Under the pieces are notes generated by a model, which saw only the letters and a list, made by a program, of their open reading frames with translations, had not been told where the DNA came from and searched no databases. Position numbers and translations under genes: made by a program. A DNA stretch of 64,000 nt from Pseudoscleropodium purum. Its lineage: Eukaryota > Streptophyta > Bryopsida > Hypnales > Brachytheciaceae. Positions 11,938 through 24,770 of this stretch are shown piece by piece; positions within the stretch are counted from its first letter, which is position 1; each line of letters begins with the position of its first letter. The stretch spans positions 31,496,001 to 31,560,000 of the forward strand of contig OZ017797.1 of assembly GCA_963969395.1 (NCBI GenBank). The letters run 5' to 3'.

Positions 11938-14900
11938 TTAGAGGTTTGAAAGATTGGTTGATGGCAATAGGCCTAAGGTCTTCAGGACAAAGGCGTACGT
12001 GAAAGCAAACTCCTTCAGCTTGTCAAACCTGAGCACCCAGGTGCAAACAACGTTGCATTAAGACTTCAATAAAAGCAAGGCACGACATTCATTTCTGCTA
12101 AACATAAAGTATGCAAGAGATTGAATTTAATAGCACTGGACGAGAACTGGAACTCAATAACGCACCTTCCAGACTTGGAGAAGTGACCAGCGCCCATATC
12201 ACACTTAAGAAGTAATAAATTTGAATCAGTCTTCATCTCTCGCATTTTAGCAACAAATTTGGTAGGTTCCCAATAAGCAACGCGGGGATCTGACGAAGGT
12301 AGAAAATGTCAATCATGTTAGCTGCTAGTGTTACAATAAGCTATATTATCGAGACAAAGCGGACGACACATAAGCCAGTGTATGAAGAGCTTAGAACATG
12401 TGATGAACTTGACTCGTATGATTCATACAAAATTTGAACAGACTTAATGATCAATGATACAACACAAGTCTTGCTAAGCAACCGAATGTAGGGGCGCTAT
12501 TCGAACCTTTCAACATGTGACAAATCATCCTTAACCCTGACTTGCAAAATTCACTGGAAAGAGAAGAGGGAGACACTCTCACCATGAAGACCTCCAGTAA
12601 CGAGAACATTAGGATAGTCACGAGCTTTTATCTGTGTTGCCCAAATGACAGTGAAAAAAATTTAGGTAAGCATGTATGGCAACGCTCAAGTCCACAAGTT
12701 AATTGCAAGAACTCAACTCTGGTCGATATTCAGACAGAATATGCAACAGCATTTCAAAACAAACAGAAAAAACAAGCAGCAGCTCAATCATTTAACAGCA
12801 GAGTACCAAAAAAGTGGTTCCGTTCCTTCGGAATGAGTCACCAGCACAACAATAAAAATTGAAAAATGAAATTCCCAGCCAATGATGCGGAAGTGAAAAA
12901 TTATTACTGACGAACTCCCACGCACACCGAATCCATGACAGACGCAATTGGCCAATGTTTTTCTTATCAAAGAGCCGTCCGACAGAGTAGTAGTACAAAT
13001 GTCCCGTCTAAACATTAGTACCGAAAAGAAAAAGAACAGAAAAATAGTGGTTTCTTACATTATCCTGAGGTGAGTAAGACTTCATATAGTAATAATAGTC
13101 CTCTTTGGTCGGGTTACCCCATTCCTGCAGATGAACAAAAGCAAACAAGCATTAAAGATAGCTGCAGTATACAAATTTTTTAAACAGAAACCGCACAGAA
13201 ATCAGCACAGAAAAATTATAATCCAACGGGAAAATCCATTTAGAGTGAGATTATAAATAATATAAAATTAAATGCTATGTCATACAGCAAAGCAGCACAA
13301 AGGACTTGAAAGTTTCACAATGCAGGCTGTATTTGAAAATATTGCACAAATCTGGAGATTTGGTCCACAATGCTCTTGCTGGGACATACCTCCCATTCGG
13401 CCGTTGTGAGAGGAATAGATGTATCAAGCATGGTGGTCAAAACATCTACAAATGCCACCTCCGCAATCGCAGTTGTGAATAGATCGGGCCTCATGGTCAC
13501 AACTGCACCAATGAGAAGGCCACCTGCACTCCGTCCTTGAATAGCAATTTTGTCTTTAGATCCATATTTATTCTCCAGTAAGTACTCTGCACAATTTATG
13601 AAATCTGTGAAGGTATTTTTCTTGCACATTAATTTTCCATTCTCGTACCATTTGCGTCCCAATTCTCCTCCACCTCGAATATGGGCAACAGCAAATACAA
13701 TCCCCCTATCTAGTAAAGATAGTCTGTGCGTGTTGAACTCCGGGTCGTTCGGAATCTGAGGAACGAATCAATAGTATTAGCTTGCTAGGATACATCTGTT
13801 AAAAACGGAATTTATCAAGATCTGAAGAACTAACTCGAGCCTGTCTCGGGAACGTTTTTGGATGCTCCGGCAAACTTGGAACAAAAGTGCCTGAGAAAGA
13901 AAAAAATCAGAAGTGTTGGACGAGACTACCTCATAAGAACCATAGCCAGAGAGAAACAACGGATCTGTGCCATCTAATCTGACAAGATCTTTTCTGTAGA
14001 TTATTGAAATCGGAATAAGCGTGCCATCACTAGCTGTAGCCCAGGGCCTCACGGTTTCATACTTGTTCATATCGAAGCCACCCAAGACCTAGAAACAACA
14101 AAAGGAGATATTGGCAAGGTAAAAGAGTGCACAGAGTTAAAGAGTTAAGGTAACACAAAGATAATGCTAAGTACACCAAACCTAAGTACAGATCAATCCA
14201 TAAAAATAAAATAACGTGAAGATGGTTTGTGAAATTTTAAGAGATAACGCATGAATCAAAGTGTCAAGCTAAAAAGCTCAGTCCATAATAGGAGAAATAA
14301 TACTAGCAATTCTAAAGAATAGACAAAAATATAACAGAAGAGCCAAAGTAAGGGGGTAAATAAATGGTACATACTGGCTTCTTCTTTTTCAACACCGCCC
14401 TGCCAGTGTTCATGTCATAGTCATAAACAGATTGAGGAGTTCGCAGAGAACTGTAGCCATATCGAAAGAGATGTGAGTTGAACTGAGACGGCTCTTCCTC
14501 CAGAGAATATGTGGGCTCCGGAAATTTTATCTTCTGACCCTCAGGGAGTGACTCTACTGGCATTCCTACCGGAGGAAGTGGATAGATGGTGATTGCCTGA
14601 AGTCCATCTTCACGCACATTGACAATTAGATGGTCCTTTGACGCCTGCACATTCTCCAGCTTCACACTGCACCATAGGAAACATCAATAGGTATTTGGTT
14701 AAGACAACCCAAATATCAAACTCTAATAACTTTAGTGATCAAACATATGTGAAAAAAAAATCAGAAATTAGGGGAAGAAAAATGCATACTTGCAGCGATT
14801 GCTGCAGAATATCGAAATGGTACACCTATTACACTCACACGAGGTCAAACTTCAAGCATTTTGACGATGGGCAGTAGGAAGGCTCTAAAATTCTTCCATT

Positions 14901-17900
14901 CAAACAGATATAAAATTGCTTACCTGGGTCTATGAGCAAGCAACAATCTCAAGGAAGAGATATCTTGAACAGGAGCTACAAGAAGCTCAGAATTAAAAAT
15001 TTCCTCGCTCCTCCTTGAAAAATAAAAGTGATCGCCCCGATGAGTGACAGAGTAGTCTTCCCCTTCAATGTGAGGGGATAGAGGCTTCATGTCTCCATCA
15101 GATTCATTGCAGCTCAAGTAAAGAACAAATTGGGTCACTTTTGTACCAGAATACACAAAAATATACTCCTCACTTTCGGACTTCTGAAGATCAAGAAAAC
15201 GTTCCTCATTTTGTTCATGGTAGAGACAAGTATCGTCGGATTGCTCATTATTTAATTTGTGCCGCCAAACCTGAAAGCCCACCAGAACAAAGCATAAAGT
15301 CAAACGCTAGAAGTTTAAAAGTACTTCCAGAAAAACATTCTTGAAAAGGGTAAGAGTCCTTCAACCGCAGGCGAAACGCAAACGCAAACGCAAACGCCTT
15401 GGTCATATCTTAAATCCGGGAAATGAGACTATCCCAGTATGTAAATTTGTGCGGCTAACATTCTGCTGGAGAATACGTTTCTTCAAGATTTTTATTCACT
15501 TTCAGCACTGCCAAGAGGCAGGTGCAACACGGAATAACCGCTCAATTTCCAGTGGATCATCCAACTCCTAGATAACAGTCGTACACAACATATTCTGTAA
15601 TGTCCTTCATAAAGGTTGAAACGTGAGACATTTTCAACTTCTAAACAAGTCTCGATGGCAAGTGAATGGAAAAAGGGGAATTTGCAGACCTTGTAAGGAC
15701 GGTGCACTTCATCTTGAGTTACGTAGAATATTGTATCGTTATCCTTAGCCCATTCCATACGTTCAGTGACTCCAGTAATAAGCTTCCCGACTGATTGGCC
15801 GGTGCCAATGTCAATGACACGGAGAGTATACACTTCATCACCAGTGAAGTCTTCAGTCACAGCTAACAACTTGTGGTTTGGACTGACCTGCCATACAATA
15901 AAGAATAAGAAATAAACAAATTATGAATACGTAGAGCACAGTTCAACCCCGGAGATATAAACACCTGTAATAAGCAAGGCACGACACTAATTCCTTGAGA
16001 ATCAACAGTCTTGGCCAAGCAAAGAATCAATTTCCCGCAAACGGTATACTGTAAAGCTTGACATGTCAAAGAGCCGCGAAGTCGACGAAAAAGTACGAGG
16101 ATAATAAACAAAAGCAACGATCAAGAAACTCAGATTTTACCTGAACTTCCCCCACATGATAGAATTCATGCTCCCTGGCTTCTTTATTTTCATCCAGAAG
16201 CACTTCTTCCTCAGGTGCTCCACTCCCAGTTTCCATAACTTCGTCAATATGACCAGGACCTTCCCCTCCAGGTGCTATCCGTCGACAATGCACAACGTAT
16301 TGTTCGCCCTTCACGTTCTTGGTATAGTAGAAGAATGGACCATTTCGTTGAGGAGCCTGGGCATCATCCTCTTTTATTTTACTTCGCATTTCTTGATAAA
16401 CAGACTCTTGCAAATCCGCAGTATCTGTCGTAGGTGATAAAAGTTGGAAGTAACTTAGATTGAATCAAGCTAAGGGCAGCAAACAATTCTGCACTAGACA
16501 TATTCATTCGCAAAATTCGATATAAAGATAAGGAGGCATGGAAGTGACGGAAAGGTATCACCTTACCACTGTTTTCTCTTAGGGACTAGTGATGAATTAT
16601 ACTACCAGACCAAAACCCTAAAAGAGTAAGTGCAAAGCAGGGCCCTACAACAACAGCAGTAAGTGAGGCAAGCAGACGATTACAAAAGAACAAAAGAAGC
16701 ACGAAAATAGCAGAACTCAATGCTCAAAGTACAATTCTTGGACAGAACCAAAGTGGAGAATCCCCAGTTCAAAGAACCAAAACCCTAGACTCTGCCAGCA
16801 TAAAAAAAGTGATCCGGTATGCCAGTAAAACCAACTAGAAGCGAAATGTACAAAACAATATAGCTCGGGATTATTATAATTTCTCACCAGTCATAACCGC
16901 CTCCGTGTAATTATTTTCTTCCTCCAAATATGCTAACATTTCTGGGTTTTTCCTGTCATCATCACGGATCCAGTAGTAATTGTCTTCCCTCTTGTCTCCA
17001 TGTATCTCCAACACATGGCTCACCTTCTTCGGCAATGGAGGCTTCATGATCGCCCCCATAGCTGCCGCGCGTGCTCCTACACCTTCGCTAGTTCCTGCCA
17101 ACGCAGAACAGCAATCCTCCATGTCAAAAAAATAAATGAATGAGAAAAAGGCTAGGTTACCACAAGTTGATCCATTCACACAAGACCCTAGAACCTAAAA
17201 TTGACACCTAATAAACCTAATCATAATCACCATTCACGTGCACTTACACACCATCGCATCAGCAAAATAACCATCAAATTAGTAATCACGACATGAAAAC
17301 TAATGAAATCAAAAGTTGTAATTCAGAATTTTTTAATTTTAAAGAGATTCAATGCACGGACGAATTAGCACGTTCCAATAAACAAATTCATTACACAGAT
17401 GGACACAACACAAAAACAAGAGTACCAAAGTAAACGTGCAATTTAAAATGCAACTCACACTACGAGCACAACTAAATGAACGAAACAATCAGCTAAACTT
17501 AATGCTAATCACCATTCACTCCAGCGAAATCGCATCAACATGATATGCCGCATCAAGGCCGAAACCACGACATGCAAGATCGTGGACTCAAACTCTATAA
17601 ATTAGAGCGTAAAAAGACGAAGTAACGAAGATAATGCCTTCCGAGAAATCAATTCAATGCAGAGATGGACACAACACAAAGACAGGAGTATCAAAGGGAA
17701 CATTCAATTTAAAATGCAACTTGAACAACGAGCACAACTAAATGCAATGAAAGAAACAACCAGCTAAACCTAAACCTGATCACCACTCATTTACGTGGAA
17801 TCGCATCAAAGCCGAAATCACAAAATGCAAGATGATGGACTAACGAGGATATCACCTTCCAAATATCTCTAAATCAGAATATAGAGACGAATTTTTACGA

Positions 17901-18279
17901 GGATAGCACCTTCCAAAAAACAATTCAATCCACAGGTGGACACAACACAAAACCAGGAGTATCAAAGTAAGCATTCGATTTAAAATGCAGCTCGCATGAA
18001 AAGCATAAATAATTGCAATAAAAGTAACAATTCACCTCTCGTAGGCAAACAGCGAGCAAACCGGCTTCCGGAGTTGGCGAGTGAGGCTGGACAACTTGGA
18101 TTGGAATTAGGTCGCGGCAAGGCGCAATGCGAAACGGGAAGAGCTGAAGAAAGAGAAGTGAATGTTAGGACCACACTGAAACGCAGAGGCCAAGTTATAG
18201 CAACAGCGCGAAAGAGTAGCAAGGGCGGACTCTGTCGCAAGAGACGACACCGGGCTACTGAGAAACAAGAGGTCTCCAT
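11938..18279 (-). CDS. Oligopeptidase B / prolyl oligopeptidase-family serine peptidase
   Basis: Twelve exons close in phase to 808 aa: 18279-18036, 17094-16888, 16424-16141, 15887-15690, 15270-14924, 14666-14375, 14088-13930, 13755-13390, 13124-13059, 12631-12583, 12289-12166 and 12028-11938. The family (S9A) cleaves short peptides after basic residues. The N-terminal beta-propeller half starts at [20 protein letters not shown]. The C-terminal alpha/beta-hydrolase half has [23 protein letters not shown], the nucleophile in GRSAGG (Ser653), Asp738 in DPRVAYWEP and His773 in [10 protein letters not shown], so the triad is complete. Exon 1 encodes about 81 residues with almost no acidic residues, rich in Ser, Arg, Leu and Pro, typical of a plastid or mitochondrial presequence. 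A spurious longer frame through 17122 ([10 protein letters not shown]) lies at the acceptor of exon 2. Initiation at the internal [12 protein letters not shown] would give a cytosolic form of the usual length. Family very sure; organelle targeting inferred. Confidence 0.93.
17095..18035 (-). other. First intron of the oligopeptidase gene, with internal duplication
   Basis: This 941-bp intron separates the presequence exon from the catalytic exons. It carries a degenerate duplication. The block 'gatggacacaacacaaa', 'aggagtatcaaag', 'taaaatgcaact' occurs near 17399-17460, again near 17660-17720, and in a third form near 17936-17992, spaced about 265-280 bp. The unit also includes 'aatcgcatca' and 'gacatgcaagat' type sequence. 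Confidence 0.6.
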
Positions 18280-18909
18280 GACTGACTTCTCACGCCTTGG
18301 CTTCGGCCCGAGCTTCTGCTGTGCGAGAGAGATGCAGTTGATGCCCTGGTTGATACCCGTCTACCCATCTGTCGGTTTTTGGCGATCCCTTTTTGATGCC
18401 CTGAAAGGAATCATTTGTAGAAACGTGTTGAGAAATAAGCTCAGGTTTCTCCTACAAAGGTTTATTTTATTGTACATGAGGGTTCGTTTCAACAACAAGG
18501 AAGTGCCCAAATTGAATTTTCATATCAGAGGTCCAAGCCACCTTAACAATCACAAGATGCCATGTGACACTTTTGACAAAAGCATGTCATTCATGCCAAA
18601 TCTGACCTTTTTTTTTATGTAGGATATTGACCTTAGAATAATTTTACCATGAACATTGCAAAAGGCAAAAAGTGTGATGAAGGAATGACTTTCACAGTTA
18701 ATGTAGAAACAAAGAAGCTTGAAGTACCCTATTCATGGAGAATCTGAAGTTTTGCTCTCATTCCACGGTTAAGGTTACCCTCGGTGCCTCCTTTACGATG
18801 TAAGCTCAGACTACAACTACAATGAGCTACAACACGGAAAAGTGAGAGTTTCCAATGAGCTAAACAGATACAATTAGCAGTAGTAACACATTGCATCAGA
18901 ATCTGACAA

Positions 18910-19625
18910 GGGTACTGCATCCTTGATTTCTGATTAAACATACAAAAAAAAGAATGGGGAAAACCCAAAACCCTTGTTTCACCACCAATCACCAACATTT
19001 TCAAGCCTTGCTGGTTTCTTATGAAAATCAAACAGAGACCTGATGTGGGGATCATATCCAACAGAGGTTAATTACGGGTAAAAATGAGCTGAAGAGCTCC
19101 AATTAGCAGCCAGGGATACGTGAGCACAAGTCTCACAGCAAATTAATGAAGCGCCACAAATCATGTATGCCGTGACGTTGAATCCGAAATTGGACAAGGG
19201 TACAAGAGAGTAATATGTGTACTGCATAATTATGTGTTACACAACTGCTTCCACTGATTGTCTACCAACAATTCAAAAGAATGGGAAAATCAACAGTTTC
19301 ATGCCTTGCTGGTTTTCCTGTGAAACTCAAGCAGACTTGAAGAGGGGATTCATATCCAACAGAGACGTACAGATTAAAATGAACGAGCTGAAGAGCTACA
19401 ATTATCAGTCAGGAACCCTTCTCACAGCCACAATGCCGTGACCTTGAATCAGAAGTAGAATCAGAAGTGGCGAAGAGAGCACCAGAGAGAGTACTGTGCT
19501 ACATAGTTACCTGTTTGCTTTTCTGATTACACGTACTGATTGTCTACCTACAAAAGAATTAATGGGAAAACCAGCACTGACAATTTCCTAGAAAAATATG
19601 GCTGGTTTTCATTTCTTGTGTCCGG
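18910..19625. repeat. About 290-bp tandem repeat at the UER1 3' end
   Basis: The anchor gctggttt lies at 19020, 19308 and 19601, giving spacings of 288 and 293 bp. Around each anchor other blocks repeat in order: 'aagaatgggaaaa' before it, and 'catatccaacagag', 'aatgagctgaagagct' and 'gccgtgac.ttgaat' after it. The third copy runs into the last codons of UER1, so the array seems to have grown from the 3' end of that gene. Confidence 0.75.
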
Positions 19626-22348
19626 TTTTGTTGTTCTTCTCGAAGACGTACTTGATGAGGGATTCCTTGATGGACAGCATGTCCGGGAACTCCTTGGCGA
19701 GCTTGCTGGCGTCCAGCTCGTTGTTGCTTCTCGCGGCCACGATGACCTTGGCCTGCTCCTCCAGCGAGAAGTTTTTGTAGGTGAATTTCGGGTCGACGTA
19801 CTCCTTGTACATCTCCAGAATCTCGTTGTGGCTCACCACGCCGGGGTTGGTGAAGTTCCAGATGCCGTGCAAGTTGCGCTTGGCCATCTCGATGGAGATG
19901 GGCAGCAGCTCGTCCAGCACAGTCATGGAGTTGGGGATGTTCACCACCTTCTCGTAGCGAGAGATCTTGGTGATGAAGTTGCGAGGGGTCGACAGGTCAC
20001 CGGTGATGGGCATGCGCACGCGCAGCGTGCACACGTTGTCGAACTCACGCAGCAGATCCTCCACCTAATATCCATTGCATTGAAAATTATGAGGTAGATA
20101 CCCAAATGGCACAAGGAAAGATTTACACAAACATAAATCGCGTACAACATCAAATCCTGGCAGGCTGCAAAGATTAGTTCAGGAAAATGAAAAAATAGGA
20201 AAAAATTTCACATGTAGTCAAATCCCATGACGGGGTGAGAACTCGACAAACCAAATGAGTTCGCATTCCTTATGAATTTGCTACCAGATCATCTACACGA
20301 TTAATTCAAAAAACATGGCAAGAAATCACATGATGCCCAGTCCTAGTGTCACTCTCTTGCTGGCCGCAACAAAACTATATAACATGATCGCAATACTCAA
20401 TGTGAGCCCTTTTGATCAACCAAAAGTTGCAGATGCCAACATTAAAGATTCGATGGAATGACTTGGCATTGTATCCGATAATCTTCTCAAGACTCCCAAG
20501 TTACCTAGTCCATCATTTGAACATTGTGACATAATCTAGAGCTGAATTAGAAGCCATAGCCTCTTCCCAAATTTCAGTTTCTGTTCAGACACTCAATTTC
20601 CCAATATCTGCCCAATCCCCAATCAGATCATAATACCAAATTTCAGTTCCAGGACAATTAAATAAAATCTCTAAGCTATAGTCGTCATGCTCATCGTGAG
20701 GGCTTTGATCAACCACGAAGTATAGATTTTGACGTTCAAGACTTAATGAGAAGATCTGGCATTACGATCATTCTCAAGCTTCTCAAATCTCAAAGGATCA
20801 TAACGTCTTCATTGAGATTACCCAAATCTGGAGCCTTGTTGCAGGAAATTAAAAGCACATCCTCCACTGAGCTCTGGCGAAGCTCAGCATGTAATATCTC
20901 CACAATTGGGTTCCAAATTGGGTTTAGATTGCACGGTATACCAAAGCTCTGGCAATCTGCATTAAGATTTCGCTAAGTAACTCAAATGCGGAGCATTGTT
21001 GTGGAAAAGTGACCATTCTCTGCTGCTTGCACATGTACTATATTCCACAATAAGGCTCCGGATTTGAGTTACACTTACGAGAATATGAACCTCTGGTAAT
21101 CTCCATTCACGATATGCCAGGTTACCCAAAGCTGAAGCCTTGTTACGGGAAGTAGTAGATCCCGTGCTGCTTTCACATGTAGCTCAGCAGGTGTGATTTC
21201 CACAGGAAGGCTCGAGACTTGATTCTCACTACAAAGAAAGCAAAGCACTAGCAATCCACATTGACACTACGCTAGGTAACCCAAATCTGAAGCCTTCTCG
21301 TGGGAAGAAGCACATTTCTGATCCTCTACTGCTCACATGAAGCTCAGCAAGCATGTACAATTTCCATAGGAAGGCTTCAGACTTGAATTACACGAGAAAG
21401 GAGTACAAGCTCTGGAAATCTGCATTGAGATTGTGCTAGGTAACTCAAATCTGGAGCCTTGTCATGGGGAAAAATACGTCCCTCCATGATTGTGCATGGA
21501 GCTCAGGAAGCACGATTTCCACAAGAAAGACCCCAATTTGAGTTACACAGCTGAATATGAGCTATTTTCCACGAGCAGGCTCTCGATTGCTGAGTGTAAA
21601 GCTATGGCAAATCGGCAATGACCACTTGAATTACACGACAACGATTACAAAGGTCTAGCAATCTACATTGAGAACATGCCAGGTAACTCAAATCCGGAGC
21701 CTTGTTAAGGAAAAAATAAGGAGGCCACCAATTTGAGTTACATAGCGAAGCACATATTATTTGCCACGAGAAGGCTCCAGATTTCAATCACATTGCGGAT
21801 AGCTATGGCAAATCGACAATGACGAGTGCCTGAATGACAGATGAAAGCACCAGAATGCATGAAGGGGAGATGGCCGTCTCACGTACCATGGCCTTGGTCT
21901 TGGAGTAGTAGGATCCCATGAAGTTGGGCGTGTCCTCTTCCTTGAAGCCAATCCCACTTCCCTCCGGATGTGCCTCATCGTACTCGAAGATGCATCCCGT
22001 GGCGTAGTTGACGAGCAGCAAGTCCTTTTGCTTGCACACGTCCGCCAGCGTGAGCGTGCCCACCACGTTGGCCCGGATGGTCTCCAGCTTGTGGGTCTCG
22101 CACCAATCCACGTTGGGGCGACCCGTCACGCCCGCCGCGTTGAACACGTGAGTCGGCTGCACGGCCGCAATGTCGGCTTCAAGGGAGGATCGGTTCTCCA
22201 AGCGGCCCTTCCCGTACTCGTATGCAATGCCCTGCTCCGTGCACAGCTGGCCCAGCAGACCCCCGATCCAACCCGTCTTGCCATAGATCAAAAACTTGAA
22301 CTCCCCGTTGGGATTGGGACCACCCCCGCCGTTCAACGAAGCCACCAT
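19609..22348 (-). CDS. UER1: UDP-4-keto-6-deoxyglucose 3,5-epimerase/4-reductase
   Basis: Two coding exons, 22348-21887 and 20064-19609, joined in phase 0 across a 1822-bp intron; 305 aa, matching the family's roughly 300. The bifunctional NRS/ER enzyme completes UDP- or dTDP-L-rhamnose synthesis from the 4-keto-6-deoxy sugar in the cytosol, feeding pectin, arabinogalactan and flavonoid glycosides. Seen: the Rossmann NADPH loop YGKTGWIGG near the N-terminus, HVFNAAGVTGRPNVDWCE, NYATGCIFEYDEAHP, the short-chain dehydrogenase YxxxK as SYYSKTKAM at the end of exon 1, then LLREFDNVCTLRVRMPI, NSMTVLDELLPI and NFTNPGVVSHNEILEMYK. These match plant UER1 nearly residue for residue. An upstream in-frame ATG at 22402 is probably intron, because a good acceptor (TTGCAG) lies at 22374-22372, inside the leader. 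Confidence 0.97.
20818..21720. repeat. Degenerate 145-245-bp tandem repeat in the UER1 intron
   Basis: The anchor 'aggtaactcaaatctggagccttgt' (variants included) recurs with its C(C/T)CAAA core near 20821, 20981, 21125, 21280, 21444 and 21688. Between anchors are repeated 'agctcagcaagca', 'atttccacaagaa', 'ggctc.agatttgagttacac' and 'gctctggcaatctgcattgag' blocks. An extra pair of blocks ('gagggctttgatcaacca') lies near 20405 and 20698. Six units, diverged; non-coding. Confidence 0.8.
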
Positions 22349-22434
22349 TTTAGTATGAGTCCTCAATTCACCTGCAATGAATTGCGCCATCAGCCATGGC
22401 ATACAGAAAATTTAAGCAACTAATTTTTTTTGAA

Positions 22435-23870
22435 GAGGAATAGAAAGCAAAACACAGCTCGCGTCATCGAATGTCTAGAGGAATCTCTCTGCATAAAGCA
22501 CTACAATCTAATCCATCAAGACAAGGTGATTAAGCACTTGTAATCAAAGTGCACAGTGTTTGAAAGCTCTACAGATCTGCACCCCAAATGTATGCACAGA
22601 ATGAAGCGTGACCTAGATTAAAACTCCTTGTACTTCTAGGAACAAAATGAGAAATGGACGGGTAAAACTAGATCTGAAAGCGATACACCTGCAATTACAC
22701 GATGAGTCTAACTCCAGAAAGGAATAGAAAACAAATCACAGCGCCACGGAATATCTACAGTAATTTCTCTGTAGAAATTCCTGCAATCTAATCCATGAAG
22801 ACAAGGCAGGCACTTGCAATGAAAGTGGACAGCTCTACAAATTTTTAACAGCTCTACAGACCTACACCACAAATGTATGCACAGAATGAAGCCTGACCCT
22901 AGATTAAACTTCTTGCAGTTCTAGGAACAAATGAGAAATCAATAGGTAAAACTAGATATAAACAATGCAACTGCAAGATTCTACAATGCTATCAGTCTCA
23001 ATGATATTGCATGTTCCAGCTACAGTGAACTCAAATTGATAAATTCCAATATCAGAAAAGAAGCACGGAGAAACTTCGAACCTCTAAAGAAAGTCCTACA
23101 AGGTGATGAACGCAATCGAGAAAGCACCTCTGGTTACCAATTTCTTTAAATGGAAAAATTTCAATAAAATGACTCTCCTTTCTAAATGCTAGTCAGATCT
23201 ATACCATTCATAGTTTTAGATGTTTGTGCACTTGAATATGCACAATTCTGACGTTCTGAAATACGGCATTTTAACGAATATGACCATTCTAACAAAAGTG
23301 CATATTGTTTCAGCTCCACAGGTCTGTAACCCAAACGCACATAAGGAAGCCTGACCTAGCCTAAAAATCCTTGGACTTCTTAGAACAAAATGAGAAATCA
23401 ATCGGCAAAACAAGAAAACCAAAACACAGATAGCCACACATTCACTACAAAACTCTAAATGGAAGATTCTCCATTCCCGTGGGTTCCTCATTGTCGTGGG
23501 TAGGACAAAAGTAAGCCCAGATGTTAAGAACGAACACAAATACCGCATCCAGTGTTTACGACAATTCTTAGCAGCCAATGTACATACTCATCCAAATGAG
23601 AAAAAAACGTCAAACATCAAGAACGGATTCATACAGTAGTCATTTTATCACATTTTCCCGTGCATTCCAATCCTGGGACGAGATCTACAAAAATTGCCCC
23701 TCAAAGCCTGCTTCCTAACTTTCACAGATTCCCAACAAGTAAGCACCGAAGAGTGATCTCGAATGAAGAAACCCCCGATAACAAAAGCACACAGATCTAC
23801 ATTGCTAATGTACATGAGGAAGCCTACCCTGGACTACAAATTTCTTGCACAAACTGAGAAATCAAACGAC
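22435..23870. repeat. About 285-bp tandem and spaced repeat in the UER1 leader intron
   Basis: Two close copies begin 'ggaatagaaa' at 22437 and 22721. Both carry 'caatctaatccat.aagacaagg', 'aaatgtatgcacagaatgaag' (22594 and 22879) and 'ctaggaacaaa.tgagaaat'. Two more diverged partial copies lie near 23310-23420 and 23790-23870, each with 'gaagcct' followed by 'tgagaaatcaa'. Confidence 0.8.
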
Positions 23871-23932
23871 AAAACGGGGTGCAAGCAACTAGAAGGCGTT
23901 ACGCAAAGACGGAGAAAGTTGAAAGGTGATAC

Positions 23933-24350
23933 CTTGCTGAGTTCTGGATCGCAGCAGTGGTGGGGGTCTAAGCACAACCCAAAGAGCGCAGCGCAAGGGC
24001 AAGCTGGGGATGGAGAAGCTGGCGACGGGTGATGCCTGAACTGCTGGTGGCTATGGCCTGGACGAAGATGTCTTAAACTTTATTCCTGGCCTCTGCAAAA
24101 GGGCAGCGGAAGAGAGGGGTGGGGTGGACGACCGTTGGACGGGAGAGGGAGAGGGGGTTGAAGAGTTGGGCGACTGGTGGTCGAAGGAGGCGAGCACCGA
24201 CGAAAGGCATCCAGAAAGCGGTTTGGGCCTTCAGTTTGTAAGCGCTGTGATAGGAGAAACCAGTCAATGACTGGGTTTGCCCTGTTGGGATTGTTTTTAA
24301 TTTTTTTAATTTTTTTCGCATAAAGATAAATTTGAGGAATGGGAAGAGCA
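23933..24350 (-). promoter_or_regulatory. Probable UER1 5' leader exon and promoter region
   Basis: On the minus strand a GC-richer, pyrimidine-rich stretch ends in AACTCAGCAAG followed by a GTATCA donor at 23932. This fits an untranslated first exon spliced to the acceptor at 22374-22372, just ahead of the UER1 ATG. The CT-rich run at 24110-24165 (minus strand) could be a core-promoter pyrimidine patch, common in plant genes. The transcription start is not visible. Base composition changes abruptly to AT-rich at about 24290. Confidence 0.5.
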
Positions 24351-24399
24351 ATTGAAATTTTGTTTTTTTATGAAAAAGTAGGAATTTATTATGAATTTT

Positions 24400-24770
24400 T
24401 GAAGAGTGCTACCCAATTGGCTTGAAATTGAGTCTTGGGGAAGTGACTTCCCCAAAACTCCTACAAAAAGTGTATTCATAACGATCATCAATCTTACTCA
24501 CCGATCTTACTCACAATCGCATCATTTCCTCACATGGCCACAATATGAGGGCTTACAAGAGTCATTTCTTGTCATGAATTTATACTCAAAAGGTGGAAGT
24601 TCCTATTGTAGTAACTAATCACTTCATCAATATCATTAATTGTGGCCACTACTAACTCAACCTAATGTAACCTAAATCTCTTTTGTTGAAAAGGTTTGTC
24701 ATGGGTTGATGCAAAACTTCAATGGATCATGCTTTAGGTATTTGTGACGAATCTTTTACCTATCGTAGGT
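24400..24770 (+). repeat. Dispersed repeat family 2, copy a
   Basis: Shares ordered blocks with 59080-59430 and, inverted, with 32420-32670: 'cccaattg', 'aaaaagt.tattcat', 'atcttactcacaat', 'tttcct.acatgg', 'tcatttcttgt.atgaattta', 'aaaaggtgg', 'attgtggcc' and 'ctcaaatctc'-like text. No open frame is conserved. Confidence 0.65.

Noticed and set aside
12788..13015. Extra oligopeptidase exon (…[19 protein letters not shown]…)
   Set aside because: The flanking exons 13124-13059 and 12631-12583 join in phase and continue the family alignment (SPQDN then [16 protein letters not shown]). This frame does not fit the family, so it is intron.
17996..18622. A 208-codon plus-strand open frame
   Set aside because: It is antisense to the presequence exon of the oligopeptidase gene and its upstream region. 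The minus-strand reading has an ATG, a donor and phase agreement with the next exon; the plus-strand product resembles nothing known.
19540..20097. A 185-codon plus-strand open frame
   Set aside because: It is a shadow of UER1 exon 2 on the opposite strand, produced by that exon's codon bias.
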